From positions 1-45,227 of the forward strand of contig CAZJQP010000031.1 in the NCBI GenBank assembly GCA_964548225.1: a stretch of DNA of 45,227 nt. The letters run 5' to 3'. Of this stretch, positions 9,005 through 17,004 are shown piece by piece. This DNA comes from CALMEH01 sp964548225 (GTDB lineage: Bacteria > Acidobacteriota > Blastocatellia > Pyrinomonadales > Pyrinomonadaceae). Both the position numbers and the translations under genes were made by a program. The stretch's first letter is position 1. Each line of letters starts with the position of its first letter. The notes beneath the pieces are model-generated. The model was given only the letters and a program-made list of their open reading frames with translations, made no database searches and had not been told where the DNA came from.

Positions 9005-10787
9005 CCGCTTTGCTCCGTTCATTTTTCAAGGGAAAATATAAATCCAACATCTCGATTTCATCAAAATAACCGCAAATATTTACTTCTTTCCAACCGTCGT
9101 TTTCGATGCCCGCACGATTTTTTATTTCGGGCAAAGTGCCAATTCCGTAACTGCTTATAAAATCTTTAACCTTATTGCTTCCGCCGCGCAAAGCCTCGCG
9201 CAAGGCTTTGATTTTGTTGCGTTTTTCCGACCATTTTTCGTCAGTTTGAAACTTCTCAATGACATTTTTGAAATTTTCCAAATTTCGCCAATCATCATTT
9301 TTCAGCAAAAGCGGACGTTTATTAAGGTTGCCTTGCGAAACGGTGTATTCCCGCTTTCTGATTTCTTCGATGTTACCGAGCAAACCCGACATTGCAACGT
9401 GCCAATCCATCGCGTAGGCTTCTTTTGCCAAATTTACTTCTTTAATTCGATTTTTTGCTTCTTTAGCCAAATCTTCGGCGAGAGCGTAGGCGCGACTGAA
9501 CGGATAATGAGATTTGACAATCGAAATGCCGGCGCGGGCGAAAAGTTGTTTGCCGTCGGCAAGTTCAGATTCGCTTAGGGCTTCGAGATAAAATGCGGTC
9601 AAATCCAAAGCGATTCGGGCATCGCAAATAAACGAAAGGTCGTCGCCGCCGAAGATTATCGGGCGAAACGGCAGACAGACGATTTCGGTTTCTTCGCCGT
9701 CCCTTGGAACTTTTCTGGTTTTCAGTTCAAAAGATTTGCCGTTGGTGCTTTTCAAAACGACTTTGCCGTTTTCGTCTTTGTCCAAATTGGCAACCAAAAA
9801 ATCAATCGTTTTTTGTAAAGCATTACGATTTGTTTGTTCGATTTTGGCGGACATTTTCCGCATTCGTTCGCGCCAATCTTCAAAATCCTTCGATTCGCCC
9901 GCATAATCCCGAATCCGTTGCGCCATTCCGTTGCCGTCCGTATGCACAACGGCGATAAAGCTCGTATCTTCTTCACTTCTGCCGAGATTGTCCAATTCAA
10001 GCGGAAAATCAAGCCTGTCGCAATCCGCTCCCAACTTTTCTCTGACTTCATCGGTAAAAGTGATATTCGCCAAAAAATCTTTTCTCAAACGGTCGTTTGC
10101 CGTGCTGACGGCTTCCAATTTTTTATAAGTTTCAAGCGAAACGAAATTATCTTTATATTTTTCCCGCAGAGATTTGCGGCTTTCTTCACCTTTACCTTCT
10201 GCCAATTTTTTGAGCAAATCAACCGCGCCCGTTTCGACAGGAGATTTGCGGCTTTCTTCACCTTTACCTTCTGCCAAATCGAGCGGATTTTTTGAAGTAA
10301 CGCCGCCGGTTGAAATACATTGTGCCGAAACCGCTAAACCGAGCAGAGGTGCGGAAACTTGGCGATTCATTTTCTTTTTGTTGAGGGCAATGAATGTATT
10401 TTCAACGGCTGTCAAAATCATCGGACGCGAAACCGTTTTTGTTATCGCTTCGCCGAAATCATCGGTTTTATCAGTCGGAATTTCAAATTCTTCAACGGAA
10501 TTTTCATCGAAACTTTCATGTTTGACGACAACTTCGAGATTCGGCGCGTCAAGGAGAAGTTTTTTGGTAAATTTTTTAGTAAATTCCCGCGCATCGTCCA
10601 AATTATCAAACAACAAAAAAGCATTTCCGCCGCCGCAAAAAATTACATTTCTGGCGGCAAACATTTTCACCCAAGAATCGGTTGCCAGCGCGACAAGTTC
10701 GGATGCGCCGATATTTTCACGAAGCCTGTTCGTGCCGAAAATATAGTCTTGCGTTCCCGTAACATCAATAATCGTAAGGATTTTCAT
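8988..10787 (-). CDS. cas10: Cas10 signal-nucleotide synthase subunit without HD domain
   Basis: Cas10 is the large subunit of type III complexes. When target RNA binds, its palm domain makes cyclic oligoadenylates (or a related nucleotide messenger). The 599-residue protein starts directly with the first palm-like domain (ILTIIDVTGTQDYIFGTNRL, residues 3-22) and has no N-terminal HD nuclease. The second palm has FIAVVHTDGNGMAQRI at about 277-292 and an intact GGDD at 380-383 within PIIFGGDDLSFICDA, so nucleotide synthesis is expected. A linker region contains LAEGKGEESRKS twice (171-182 and 195-206), encoded by identical 37-bp DNA repeats. It lies 15 bp after the CARF gene, consistent with a messenger-effector pair. 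DNA cleavage by Cas10 itself is not expected. Confidence 0.93.
   Translation of the reverse strand: MKILTIIDVTGTQDYIFGTNRLRENIGASELVALATDSWVKMFAARNVIFCGGGNAFLLFDNLDDAREFTKKFTKKLLLDAPNLEVVVKHESFDENSVEEFEIPTDKTDDFGEAITKTVSRPMILTAVENTFIALNKKKMNRQVSAPLLGLAVSAQCISTGGVTSKNPLDLAEGKGEESRKSPVETGAVDLLKKLAEGKGEESRKSLREKYKDNFVSLETYKKLEAVSTANDRLRKDFLANITFTDEVREKLGADCDRLDFPLELDNLGRSEEDTSFIAVVHTDGNGMAQRIRDYAGESKDFEDWRERMRKMSAKIEQTNRNALQKTIDFLVANLDKDENGKVVLKSTNGKSFELKTRKVPRDGEETEIVCLPFRPIIFGGDDLSFICDARIALDLTAFYLEALSESELADGKQLFARAGISIVKSHYPFSRAYALAEDLAKEAKNRIKEVNLAKEAYAMDWHVAMSGLLGNIEEIRKREYTVSQGNLNKRPLLLKNDDWRNLENFKNVIEKFQTDEKWSEKRNKIKALREALRGGSNKVKDFISSYGIGTLPEIKNRAGIENDGWKEVNICGYFDEIEMLDLYFPLKNERSKADELSN
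10169..10277 (-). repeat. Pair of identical 37-bp direct repeats inside cas10
   Basis: The same 37 bases occur at 10169-10205 and 10241-10277, separated by 35 unrelated bases. The 72-bp period equals 24 codons, so the reading frame is kept and both copies encode LAEGKGEESRKS. The repeat and spacer lengths fall in the range of CRISPR repeat-spacer units, but with only two copies inside a coding frame an in-frame partial duplication is simpler. Confidence 0.85.
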
Positions 10788-10802
10788 AAAATCTTCTCTC
10801 TT

Positions 10803-12056
10803 TTATTTGTTATCGAACCATTTTTGCAATTCAACTTCCAATGTTCCCAAATCGTTTTTGCCGAAAACTCTTATGTTGTCTTCTTTGAATTGATTTCTTA
10901 ATAAATCCAGTTGATTGCCGTCGGCAAAACAAACCAAACCGATTCGGGCTTCGTCGCCGCCGAGTTGTTTTGCTCGGTGAGCAATTTCAAAAAGTTTGTC
11001 GAGCCGTTCGTCTTTGTCTTTTGCAACCGAACAAGAGATGGCAAAAAGCTGATAGCCGCGCACAGCAAAAGCATCTATTTCCATAAAAGATTGGTTTGGA
11101 GTGCTTTTTTTGGCAATACACAAATTCATTCCGAAATCTTCGATATTTTTGTCATTTGCCTTGATAATTTTCTGCACGACAAAACTTTCCAGCCACTTGC
11201 TCAAAAGAAACATTCCGAAACTTTTTCGTCTGCCCTCATCTGGGAGATTTCCGAACTTCAGAACATTGTTTTCAACCAAATCTTTGCCGAATTGTCTTTG
11301 CCCGATAGAGTTAAGCGGTGCAACTAATTCGTTCAGTTCATTCGGAATCTCGATTTCGGTGTGTTGTTTCGGATAATTAAGATAAGAAAAATTCGCGTTT
11401 CTGAATGTTTGATAAGCCGACCATTTTATTTCATCGTTCCTAAAAGCGGAAAGAACCGTCAACAATTCGGAAAATTTTGCTTTGTCGGACGGATAAATTT
11501 CTCTGCCATCGCCGCGTTGTTGGAAAACCAAACCGTGAAGTTCGATAATTTCTCTGAGTTTGAGTTTTGTTTTTGCAAAGTTCGGCAAATTTACATCGGA
11601 TAAATTTAAAGAATCGCGTCCATCGTCAAATTCCATTTTCAAAGTGCGCGGGTTAAGATACGAAAAAGCAAGCTGATTATTTTTGGCACATTTTTCGATT
11701 GTTCGATAAACGTGAACTGACATTGCTTTTGTGCCGCCCGTGTAATTCAGATGAATCGAATCACCGGGTTGAATAATCTTTGTGCCGCTGCTTTCGGCGT
11801 TGAAATGATTTTCGATTGCGCTTTCGATATGGCTTGCGCCGGAAGCACCAACCAAGGGGACATCAAAGACTTCAAAATAATTTGCCTGATATTGCGAGCG
11901 CAATTTTGCGACGATTCGGTTTTTGTATTCTTCAGTTCCGTTTGCGCCTACCGTATAAATAAAATGAATTTTAGTTTCTTGTTCTAGGAACAATTTAGCT
12001 GCCACATAATTGGGCAGTGGGTTTTTTCCGATTAATAAAAATAGGTGTTCCGACAT
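10803..12056 (-). CDS. CARF-domain ancillary effector, Can2/Card1-like, with altered nuclease motif
   Basis: A 417-residue ancillary protein of the type III system. The N-terminal half is a CARF (CRISPR-associated Rossmann) domain that should bind the cyclic nucleotide made by Cas10; the ligand-binding phrase LNYTGGTKAM is at 103-112. The C-terminal half resembles a PD-(D/E)XK nuclease of the Can2/Card1 (DUF1887) group: WLESFVVQKI at about 288-297, E326-I-D328, and QLGGDEARIGLVC at 364-376. In active members the motif after the aspartate is E-C-K; here it is S341-C-S343, so cleavage may be lost or changed. It is the first gene of the minus-strand operon, 15 bp before cas10. The product is expected to be cytosolic. 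Confidence 0.85.
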   Translation of the reverse strand: MSEHLFLLIGKNPLPNYVAAKLFLEQETKIHFIYTVGANGTEEYKNRIVAKLRSQYQANYFEVFDVPLVGASGASHIESAIENHFNAESSGTKIIQPGDSIHLNYTGGTKAMSVHVYRTIEKCAKNNQLAFSYLNPRTLKMEFDDGRDSLNLSDVNLPNFAKTKLKLREIIELHGLVFQQRGDGREIYPSDKAKFSELLTVLSAFRNDEIKWSAYQTFRNANFSYLNYPKQHTEIEIPNELNELVAPLNSIGQRQFGKDLVENNVLKFGNLPDEGRRKSFGMFLLSKWLESFVVQKIIKANDKNIEDFGMNLCIAKKSTPNQSFMEIDAFAVRGYQLFAISCSVAKDKDERLDKLFEIAHRAKQLGGDEARIGLVCFADGNQLDLLRNQFKEDNIRVFGKNDLGTLEVELQKWFDNK

Positions 12057-12189
12057 ATTATTTTAACCTTGATATTGTGAACAATTTTTTATCATTTTTG
12101 TTATCGGAAATTCCAATAACGAAAAATAAATCTTTCGGCAAAGTTCGCGCCTTATCGGATTCAAGGTAAATCTTTGGTGTTTCGTTATC

Positions 12190-12217
12190 TTTATAACATA
12201 GTTTTTCCAAAATGCAA
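12190..12217 (-). promoter_or_regulatory. Candidate promoter of the CRISPR operon
   Basis: Read on the minus strand, TTGCAT (12212-12217) is followed after 16 bases by TATAAA (12190-12195). It lies in the only sizeable gap (12057-12225) upstream of the nine-gene operon. The -35 box is weak, so this is one plausible reading. Confidence 0.35.
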
Positions 12218-12225
12218 ATATTTTT

Positions 12226-14445
12226 TTATAAACAATCAGAACACGATTTTTTTAAATCTTGAATAAATCGTGCGGCAATTGGCGCGGCGATTTTGCCGCC
12301 GGTGAAGTCTCGGTTCATTTCCAGAGGAATTTCGTTATTCGGCAAACCGCACCATACGCCGATGACGATTTTTGGCGTTACGGCGAAAAACCACATATCG
12401 GCGAACATTCCTGAGCCGGTTTTTCCGGCGATGTTTTGATTCTTTTGTAAATTTGCGTCGCGTTTGAAATTCGGCGCAGTTCCGATGTCGCTGACGACGA
12501 GTTTCATCATTTCAAATGTCTTTGATGCGCTTTCGTTCGATGTGGCGCGTTCGGGTTTCGGGCGCGGGAAAGTGAATTTTTGCGCGTTTTGCCCGTAGAA
12601 TTTTATCGGCGCAGGTTTGATAAAAATGCCTTGATTGCTGAAAACCGTGTAGGCAGAAACCATTGAAAGCAAAGAAGTTTCCGCGCCTTTTGAACCGCCG
12701 ATTGCCGAAACTCCGCTTTTTTCGGGCGTTGAATTTGTTAGTTTTCCAACGAATTCGACCGCTTTTTCGATGCCGACCGATTCTGCCGCCACGACTGCGT
12801 GAAAATTATAGCTTTTTGCCAAACCGATTGTTGCCGTCGAAGTTTCGCCGACGTTGTTTTTCGGGCGAAAACTAACCGCGTCCGTGTTCGGGTTAATAAC
12901 GGTTTCGGGGGTGAACGGTTTGCCGTTCCAGATGCCCGTTTCGAGCGCAGCGAGAAAATAAAATGGTTTGATGGCGCTGGCGGGCGAGCGTTTTGTCAGG
13001 GCAAAATTCATTTCCAAAGAATTTCCGCCATACATTGCCAAGATCTCGCCGGTTTCGGCTTTCATTGCCACGAGCGAAATTTGCGGTTTAATCGTTTTGC
13101 AATCAACATTTTCGGGTTTTTGACGCAAACATTCGGCGTAGATTTTTTGACTCAAATCGGCGATGGATTTTTCGCCCGTTTCGGTTGCGCTTTTTTGCAA
13201 ACGATAATCGAGCGTCGTGTAGATTTTCAGATTTCCTTCAGATTCGCGGATTTCTGCGAGATTTTCCGGCAGATTTTTGGCAACGTAAGCCGAAAAAAGT
13301 CGGCTGTAAGCATCGGCGGGACGTTCCGTGCGGTTTGCGCTGGCGAAAACGAATTTGAGCGGTTCGTTTTTGGCGTTTTCGATGGTTGCCGCCGAATATT
13401 TTTCGGGATGATTTCGGCGCATCAAATCCAAAATTCGATTGCGTCTGCCGATAAGATTATCGTAGTCGTTTTTTCGTGCGGCGTTGACGTAAAAAGACGG
13501 TTTATGAATGATTCCGGCAAGCGCGGAAAATTCGCTTAAGCTCAAGTCCGACAAAGGTTTTCCGAAGTATTCCTGACTCGCCGCCGAAACGCCGTGAAGC
13601 TCTACGCCTTCGCTGGCGGCAAGCGGAATCATTGACAAATATGCCGCTAAAATTTCGCGTTTTGACATCATTTCTTCCGCCGCAATCGCAAACGGAATTT
13701 CCATCAATTTGCGCTGGGCGGTTTCGGGCAAAAATCCGAGATATGTTTGCCAAAATTCTTCGTTCGCGCCTTTGATGACATTGTTTTTAATGAGTTGCTG
13801 AGTGATTGAACTGCCGCCGCCGCGAAGCGTTACGACGCGCTTTCCGATGCCGAAAACATCAACGCCGTGATGCTCGAAAAAGCGCGTATCTTCCGCACTC
13901 GTAACCGCGTCCGCGAGCGTTTCGGGAATTTCGTCAGCCGTTAAAACAACGCGCCGGACGCGCTGTTCGCGTAATGAATCGGCGTTAATAAACTTGATAA
14001 ACGACCGCATCGGCAAAGGTTCGAGTTCAATGTTTTCAACGCTTTGACCTTGCACAAAAATTTTGCGGACACGATTTTTTTCAAAGACGATTTCGCCGCC
14101 CGAATACATTTCGGAACGCGGCACAAATTTGACCGAATTTTTCGCCGCAAACCAACTTCCGGAAGTTTGATTTTCCGATAAATTGTAGCTTAATTCGCTG
14201 AAATAATTTTGTAAATCTTCAGCGGAAAATTCTTCGCCGACGCGCAAATTCAAAGGCGCGTAAAACATTTGCATCTCCGAACGGTTATTCAGTTCGTCCG
14301 GTCGGTTCGCTTGCAAATGTGTGTGCGCGACTTGATAAGATGCATAAAATAGCGCGGCAAAAACCAGCCACAGTGCGGCGAAAATCGTCAACGAAACGCG
14401 CACCGAAGTTTTACGAAGAAATTTTTTGATGATGGATTTTTTCAT
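12226..14445 (-). CDS. Class A penicillin-binding protein (PBP1-type)
   Basis: A bifunctional peptidoglycan synthase of 739 residues anchored by one N-terminal membrane segment (about 17-38). The glycosyltransferase domain shows EDTRFFEHHG at 185-194, GGSSITQQLIKN at about 210-221, and RKLMEIPFAIAAEEMMSKRE (the RKxxE region). The transpeptidase domain has the three motifs of penicillin-binding enzymes: S490-A-I-K493, S545-Y-N547 and K675-T-G. All catalytic motifs are present, so it should polymerise and cross-link glycan strands in the periplasm. It is the last gene of a three-gene operon with the small membrane protein (stop 16 bp upstream) and the DUF4407 gene. No strong ribosome binding site precedes the ATG. 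Confidence 0.93.
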   Translation of the reverse strand: MKKSIIKKFLRKTSVRVSLTIFAALWLVFAALFYASYQVAHTHLQANRPDELNNRSEMQMFYAPLNLRVGEEFSAEDLQNYFSELSYNLSENQTSGSWFAAKNSVKFVPRSEMYSGGEIVFEKNRVRKIFVQGQSVENIELEPLPMRSFIKFINADSLREQRVRRVVLTADEIPETLADAVTSAEDTRFFEHHGVDVFGIGKRVVTLRGGGSSITQQLIKNNVIKGANEEFWQTYLGFLPETAQRKLMEIPFAIAAEEMMSKREILAAYLSMIPLAASEGVELHGVSAASQEYFGKPLSDLSLSEFSALAGIIHKPSFYVNAARKNDYDNLIGRRNRILDLMRRNHPEKYSAATIENAKNEPLKFVFASANRTERPADAYSRLFSAYVAKNLPENLAEIRESEGNLKIYTTLDYRLQKSATETGEKSIADLSQKIYAECLRQKPENVDCKTIKPQISLVAMKAETGEILAMYGGNSLEMNFALTKRSPASAIKPFYFLAALETGIWNGKPFTPETVINPNTDAVSFRPKNNVGETSTATIGLAKSYNFHAVVAAESVGIEKAVEFVGKLTNSTPEKSGVSAIGGSKGAETSLLSMVSAYTVFSNQGIFIKPAPIKFYGQNAQKFTFPRPKPERATSNESASKTFEMMKLVVSDIGTAPNFKRDANLQKNQNIAGKTGSGMFADMWFFAVTPKIVIGVWCGLPNNEIPLEMNRDFTGGKIAAPIAARFIQDLKKSCSDCL

Positions 14446-14461
14446 AACATTATTTCAAATT

Positions 14462-14833
14462 TCAGATTCGAGATTTCAAATTTTCCTTTCTGATAATCAA
14501 TCTTTTGCAAATCGGCGGATTGAAATTCGCGCCGGATGCAATAACGATTACTCTGCTTTTTACACCGCCGTAAATTGCCAAACCCGTAAAAACGGCGGCA
14601 TAAAACAGACCGGACACTAAAATCGAGATTTTCGGAGAAACGCCCAAACGGTCGAAAACTCCGACGGCGAAAATCTGCAAACTAAGCAAAACAACAGCCG
14701 CAAAACCGAAAAAACACAGACGTTTAGCCAACAGCGGAAGATTTGCTACAAAATCCTTCGCCACGGTTTGAAATTTTGCCCAATCAGCCGTGCGGCTAGT
14801 TTTCGGCAGATAAATTTTTTCGCGTCTTTCCAT
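14462..14833 (-). CDS. Small membrane protein of unknown function
   Basis: A 123-residue protein with no family I recognise. It has two hydrophobic segments (LCFFGFAAVVLLSLQIFAVG at about 39-58 and ISILVSGLFYAAVFTGLAIY at about 69-88) between charged ends, so it is probably a two-pass inner-membrane protein. Its start overlaps the stop codon of the DUF4407 gene by one base (TAATG read on the minus strand), and the penicillin-binding protein gene follows after 16 bp. This tight packing suggests a role with those envelope proteins, but nothing in the sequence shows a specific activity. Its last residues are encoded by an AT-rich repetitive stretch. Confidence 0.75.
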   Translation of the reverse strand: MERREKIYLPKTSRTADWAKFQTVAKDFVANLPLLAKRLCFFGFAAVVLLSLQIFAVGVFDRLGVSPKISILVSGLFYAAVFTGLAIYGGVKSRVIVIASGANFNPPICKRLIIRKENLKSRI

Positions 14834-16260
14834 TAGATTACGTTTAACGGTTCAAATTGCAGAACGAGTTTTTGGTCGCGTTCGAGTTGCGGCAGAAGCG
14901 GCAAATCTTCCCAGATTTCGTGTCCTTTCGACGAAAAAGCCTTTTGCAATTTCGCGCCTTCTACGCCGATTTCTTTGGCGATTGTTCGCACATCGCCCAC
15001 CAAATCCTTCAGCGAAACTTCGGTTCGAGTGTTTTCGGGCAGTTGGAGTTTGACGGTCAAATCGTTTTCGCCGACGACTTCGATTAAGATTTCTTCGCCG
15101 AAACTAGCCGTGGCGGTTTCCTTTGTCTGACGCTTAAACTCTTTTTCGACAATCTTTCGCAAGATTTCCGCGTGAATTTTGCGGGCGATTTCGCGTTCGC
15201 CTTGGTCGCGCAGTTTTTCAATCGTGCCGTCCGCAACCGTTGTGGAAATCCGTTCGTCAACATTGTTTTCGCGCTTTTGACGGCGCGTTTTTTCCGATGC
15301 CAGATTTTCTTTCTCTTCCGATTCTTCGGCTTCGAGCGCGACATCATAAACGCTCGGTTTGCCGAAAACTTTGAGCGACACAGGGAACGATTCCAGCGTC
15401 ATTAAAACAAACAGCAGAGGCAAATAAACGAGTGCTGCGCCGGGCTGTGTGCGAATGATGTTAAACAGAGCTTCGTGTTTGGCGAGAATGCCGTCCGAAG
15501 CGGTGTGTGCGGCGTTGATGCGGCGGATTTCTTCTTCGATTTCGTTACGGATTTGTGCCAGACGTTCACGATTTTTCGACAAAATTCCGGCTGATTCGGT
15601 CTTTGCGTCTTTATATTTCGCGTCTGCTTCTTGAAAGGCGACAGTTTTGCGGTCGGCGGCGATGCCAACGCCTTTTTTGCCTGTGCCGCTTGTGCCTTCG
15701 ATTTCGCCGATGACAGCGGTTTCCTTTACGTCGCGGTCAGCTTTGAGCGTGTCCAGACGGCTTTCGATTTCACGGTTCGAGTTTTCGAGGGCATCAACTT
15801 CGGGCTGAAAACGCGCCGTTGCTTTTTGCCGTGCATCGGTCGAAACTATTGAACCTTTTTGCGTCAATTCAAACTGGATTTCCTTACCGAACATTTGTAA
15901 AAGAAGCGGTTCGCCGATGACCAATGCTAAAGCGACAGTTAATAAAAATCTTTGCGCGATAGAGATTTTGCCGGTTTCATTTTTGCGAAACGAAGTCAAA
16001 ATCGCGCGGTCGAAAGAAAACACGCTGCCGCCCCACAACGCCCCAAAGGGAAGAGCCGTGCTGAACGAGATTGCAAAGGTGTGCATTAAAAAATAAGTGA
16101 ATGAAACGGCGGCGAGTGCAGCGATGGCAACCATAATCACGCCGATTGCGGTGTAACGACCGTGATTCGTCGGGCATTTTTCCAAAACCGACGGCACAAC
16201 ACCGGCGCACCACCAAAAAAAGTTGCGAATTAAACGTCTGAATTTACCGAGTTTGTTCAT
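14833..16260 (-). CDS. DUF4407 family membrane protein
   Basis: A 475-residue membrane protein of the DUF4407 family. Residues 10-21 hold the family's FFWWCAGVVPSV start, followed by hydrophobic segments at about 38-60, 65-90 (with GALWGGSVFSFDRAIL after it) and 100-122. A long charged coiled-coil region (about 150-250) links to another membrane segment near 272-290 (ALVYLPLLFVLMTLESFPV). The C-terminus is soluble and acidic-basic mixed. The biochemical function of the family is unknown. It heads an operon with a two-pass membrane protein and a penicillin-binding protein, which points to an envelope role. GAGGAG lies upstream of the ATG as ribosome binding site. Confidence 0.88.
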   Translation of the reverse strand: MNKLGKFRRLIRNFFWWCAGVVPSVLEKCPTNHGRYTAIGVIMVAIAALAAVSFTYFLMHTFAISFSTALPFGALWGGSVFSFDRAILTSFRKNETGKISIAQRFLLTVALALVIGEPLLLQMFGKEIQFELTQKGSIVSTDARQKATARFQPEVDALENSNREIESRLDTLKADRDVKETAVIGEIEGTSGTGKKGVGIAADRKTVAFQEADAKYKDAKTESAGILSKNRERLAQIRNEIEEEIRRINAAHTASDGILAKHEALFNIIRTQPGAALVYLPLLFVLMTLESFPVSLKVFGKPSVYDVALEAEESEEKENLASEKTRRQKRENNVDERISTTVADGTIEKLRDQGEREIARKIHAEILRKIVEKEFKRQTKETATASFGEEILIEVVGENDLTVKLQLPENTRTEVSLKDLVGDVRTIAKEIGVEGAKLQKAFSSKGHEIWEDLPLLPQLERDQKLVLQFEPLNVI

Positions 16261-16363
16261 AAATAAAATTTCTCCTCAAAACCAAAATCATCTTACCGCG
16301 CAAAAATGCTCAAACGATTTACGGCAAACTTGCCGGGTTTTAATTTCTGCGCTCCACGAAACA

Positions 16364-16402
16364 CAAAAAAGACTCTTAATCGTGTGTTTCGATTAAGAGT
16401 CT
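16364..16402 (-). terminator. Rho-independent terminator, minus-strand direction
   Basis: Perfect 12-bp arms (AGACTCTTAATC at 16370-16381 and its complement at 16391-16402) enclose a 9-base loop. On the minus strand the stem is followed by a T-run (the A-run at 16364-16369). It lies downstream of the decayed minus-strand fragment at 16470-16623. Confidence 0.7.
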
Positions 16403-16469
16403 AAAATAAAAAGATTTAGTTTTGCGGTTCAGCAAACTTGCCGACGCGGTTGCAAGTAAGCAGTAAAGA

Positions 16470-16623
16470 TTAGCTGTTGATAGTGGCTTGGATGGTTTCG
16501 CTCCATTCGCCGCGTTCGCCGGAATTTGAGAAGCCAACGGAGAACATAATAAGCCATTTTGCCCGCGTCCTCCATCTCAAACATCGAAACGTAAGGCGAA
16601 TTGGTATCGGATTTGTGGCACAC
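16470..16623 (-). pseudogene. C-terminal remnant of an uncharacterised protein, frameshifted
   Basis: Two minus-strand frames join into one plausible C-terminus. The first contains NSPYVSMFEMEDAGKMAYYV and LRW; after a one-base shift near 16532-16536 the second reads SGERGEWSETIQATINS and stops. This DAGK-x-AYY-x-LRW...WSETI-x-ATI pattern recalls the ending of a widespread uncharacterised small bacterial protein, from memory only. No N-terminal part is present; the similarity ends near 16612, where a recombinase fragment begins on the other strand. A terminator lies just downstream. Confidence 0.5.
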
Positions 16624-16886
16624 GATTTACGGCACAATTTCGGCTCGGATATTCTCCGAGAGTCCGACATCAAAACGGCGCGGGAACTTTTCGGATACTC
16701 CAACGTCAGCCAAACGGAACATATATTCACACCTTACCCGAAAGAATGCGCGAAGCAATTAGGAAACGCGACAAAATAGATTATAATAGCGAACTGGAGA
16801 AGGTTTATACCGAAGTCCTTCAAGGCAATTTAGACCTACCGAAATTTACCGATAAAATCAAAGAATTATTCCGAAGTTGGAAATAA
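16608..16886 (+). pseudogene. C-terminal remnant of a tyrosine recombinase/integrase, frameshifted
   Basis: The plus strand encodes AHDLRHNFGSDILRESDIKT then ARELFGYSNVSQTEH, matching the HxxR box and following helix of phage-type tyrosine recombinases. At about 16720 the frame is broken; shifting by one base gives YIHTLPERMREAIRKRDK, which restores the catalytic tyrosine (codon 16722-16724), and continues to a stop at 16884-16886. The arm-binding and N-terminal catalytic parts are missing. It is a dead fragment of an integrated element. No attachment-site duplication is visible around it. Confidence 0.72.
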
Positions 16887-17004
16887 AACGGTAAAAATCA
16901 AAATCGCAGGTGTATAAATCTAATCTAATCAAGTGGTTACGGTGAGTGTTAAATAGTCGCCGCATCCACCAAAATTATTTTTCGGAAAATTTATCAATAA
17001 TCGA
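16887..17004. promoter_or_regulatory. Leader of the di-haem peroxidase gene with start-codon hairpin
   Basis: TCGCCGCAT at 16957-16965 is the exact complement of ATGCGGCGA at 17005-17013, which contains the ATG start codon of the next gene. In mRNA the 9-bp stem would cover the start. No clear ribosome binding site precedes the ATG. Confidence 0.35.

Noticed and set aside
10169..10277. A mini CRISPR array
   Set aside because: Two repeats only, in frame inside cas10, no leader, and both copies translate to the same peptide. Kept as an odd direct repeat, not called as an array.
12799..13539. 246-aa plus-strand frame
   Set aside because: Antisense to the penicillin-binding protein gene, rich in F, R and C, with no recognisable domain.
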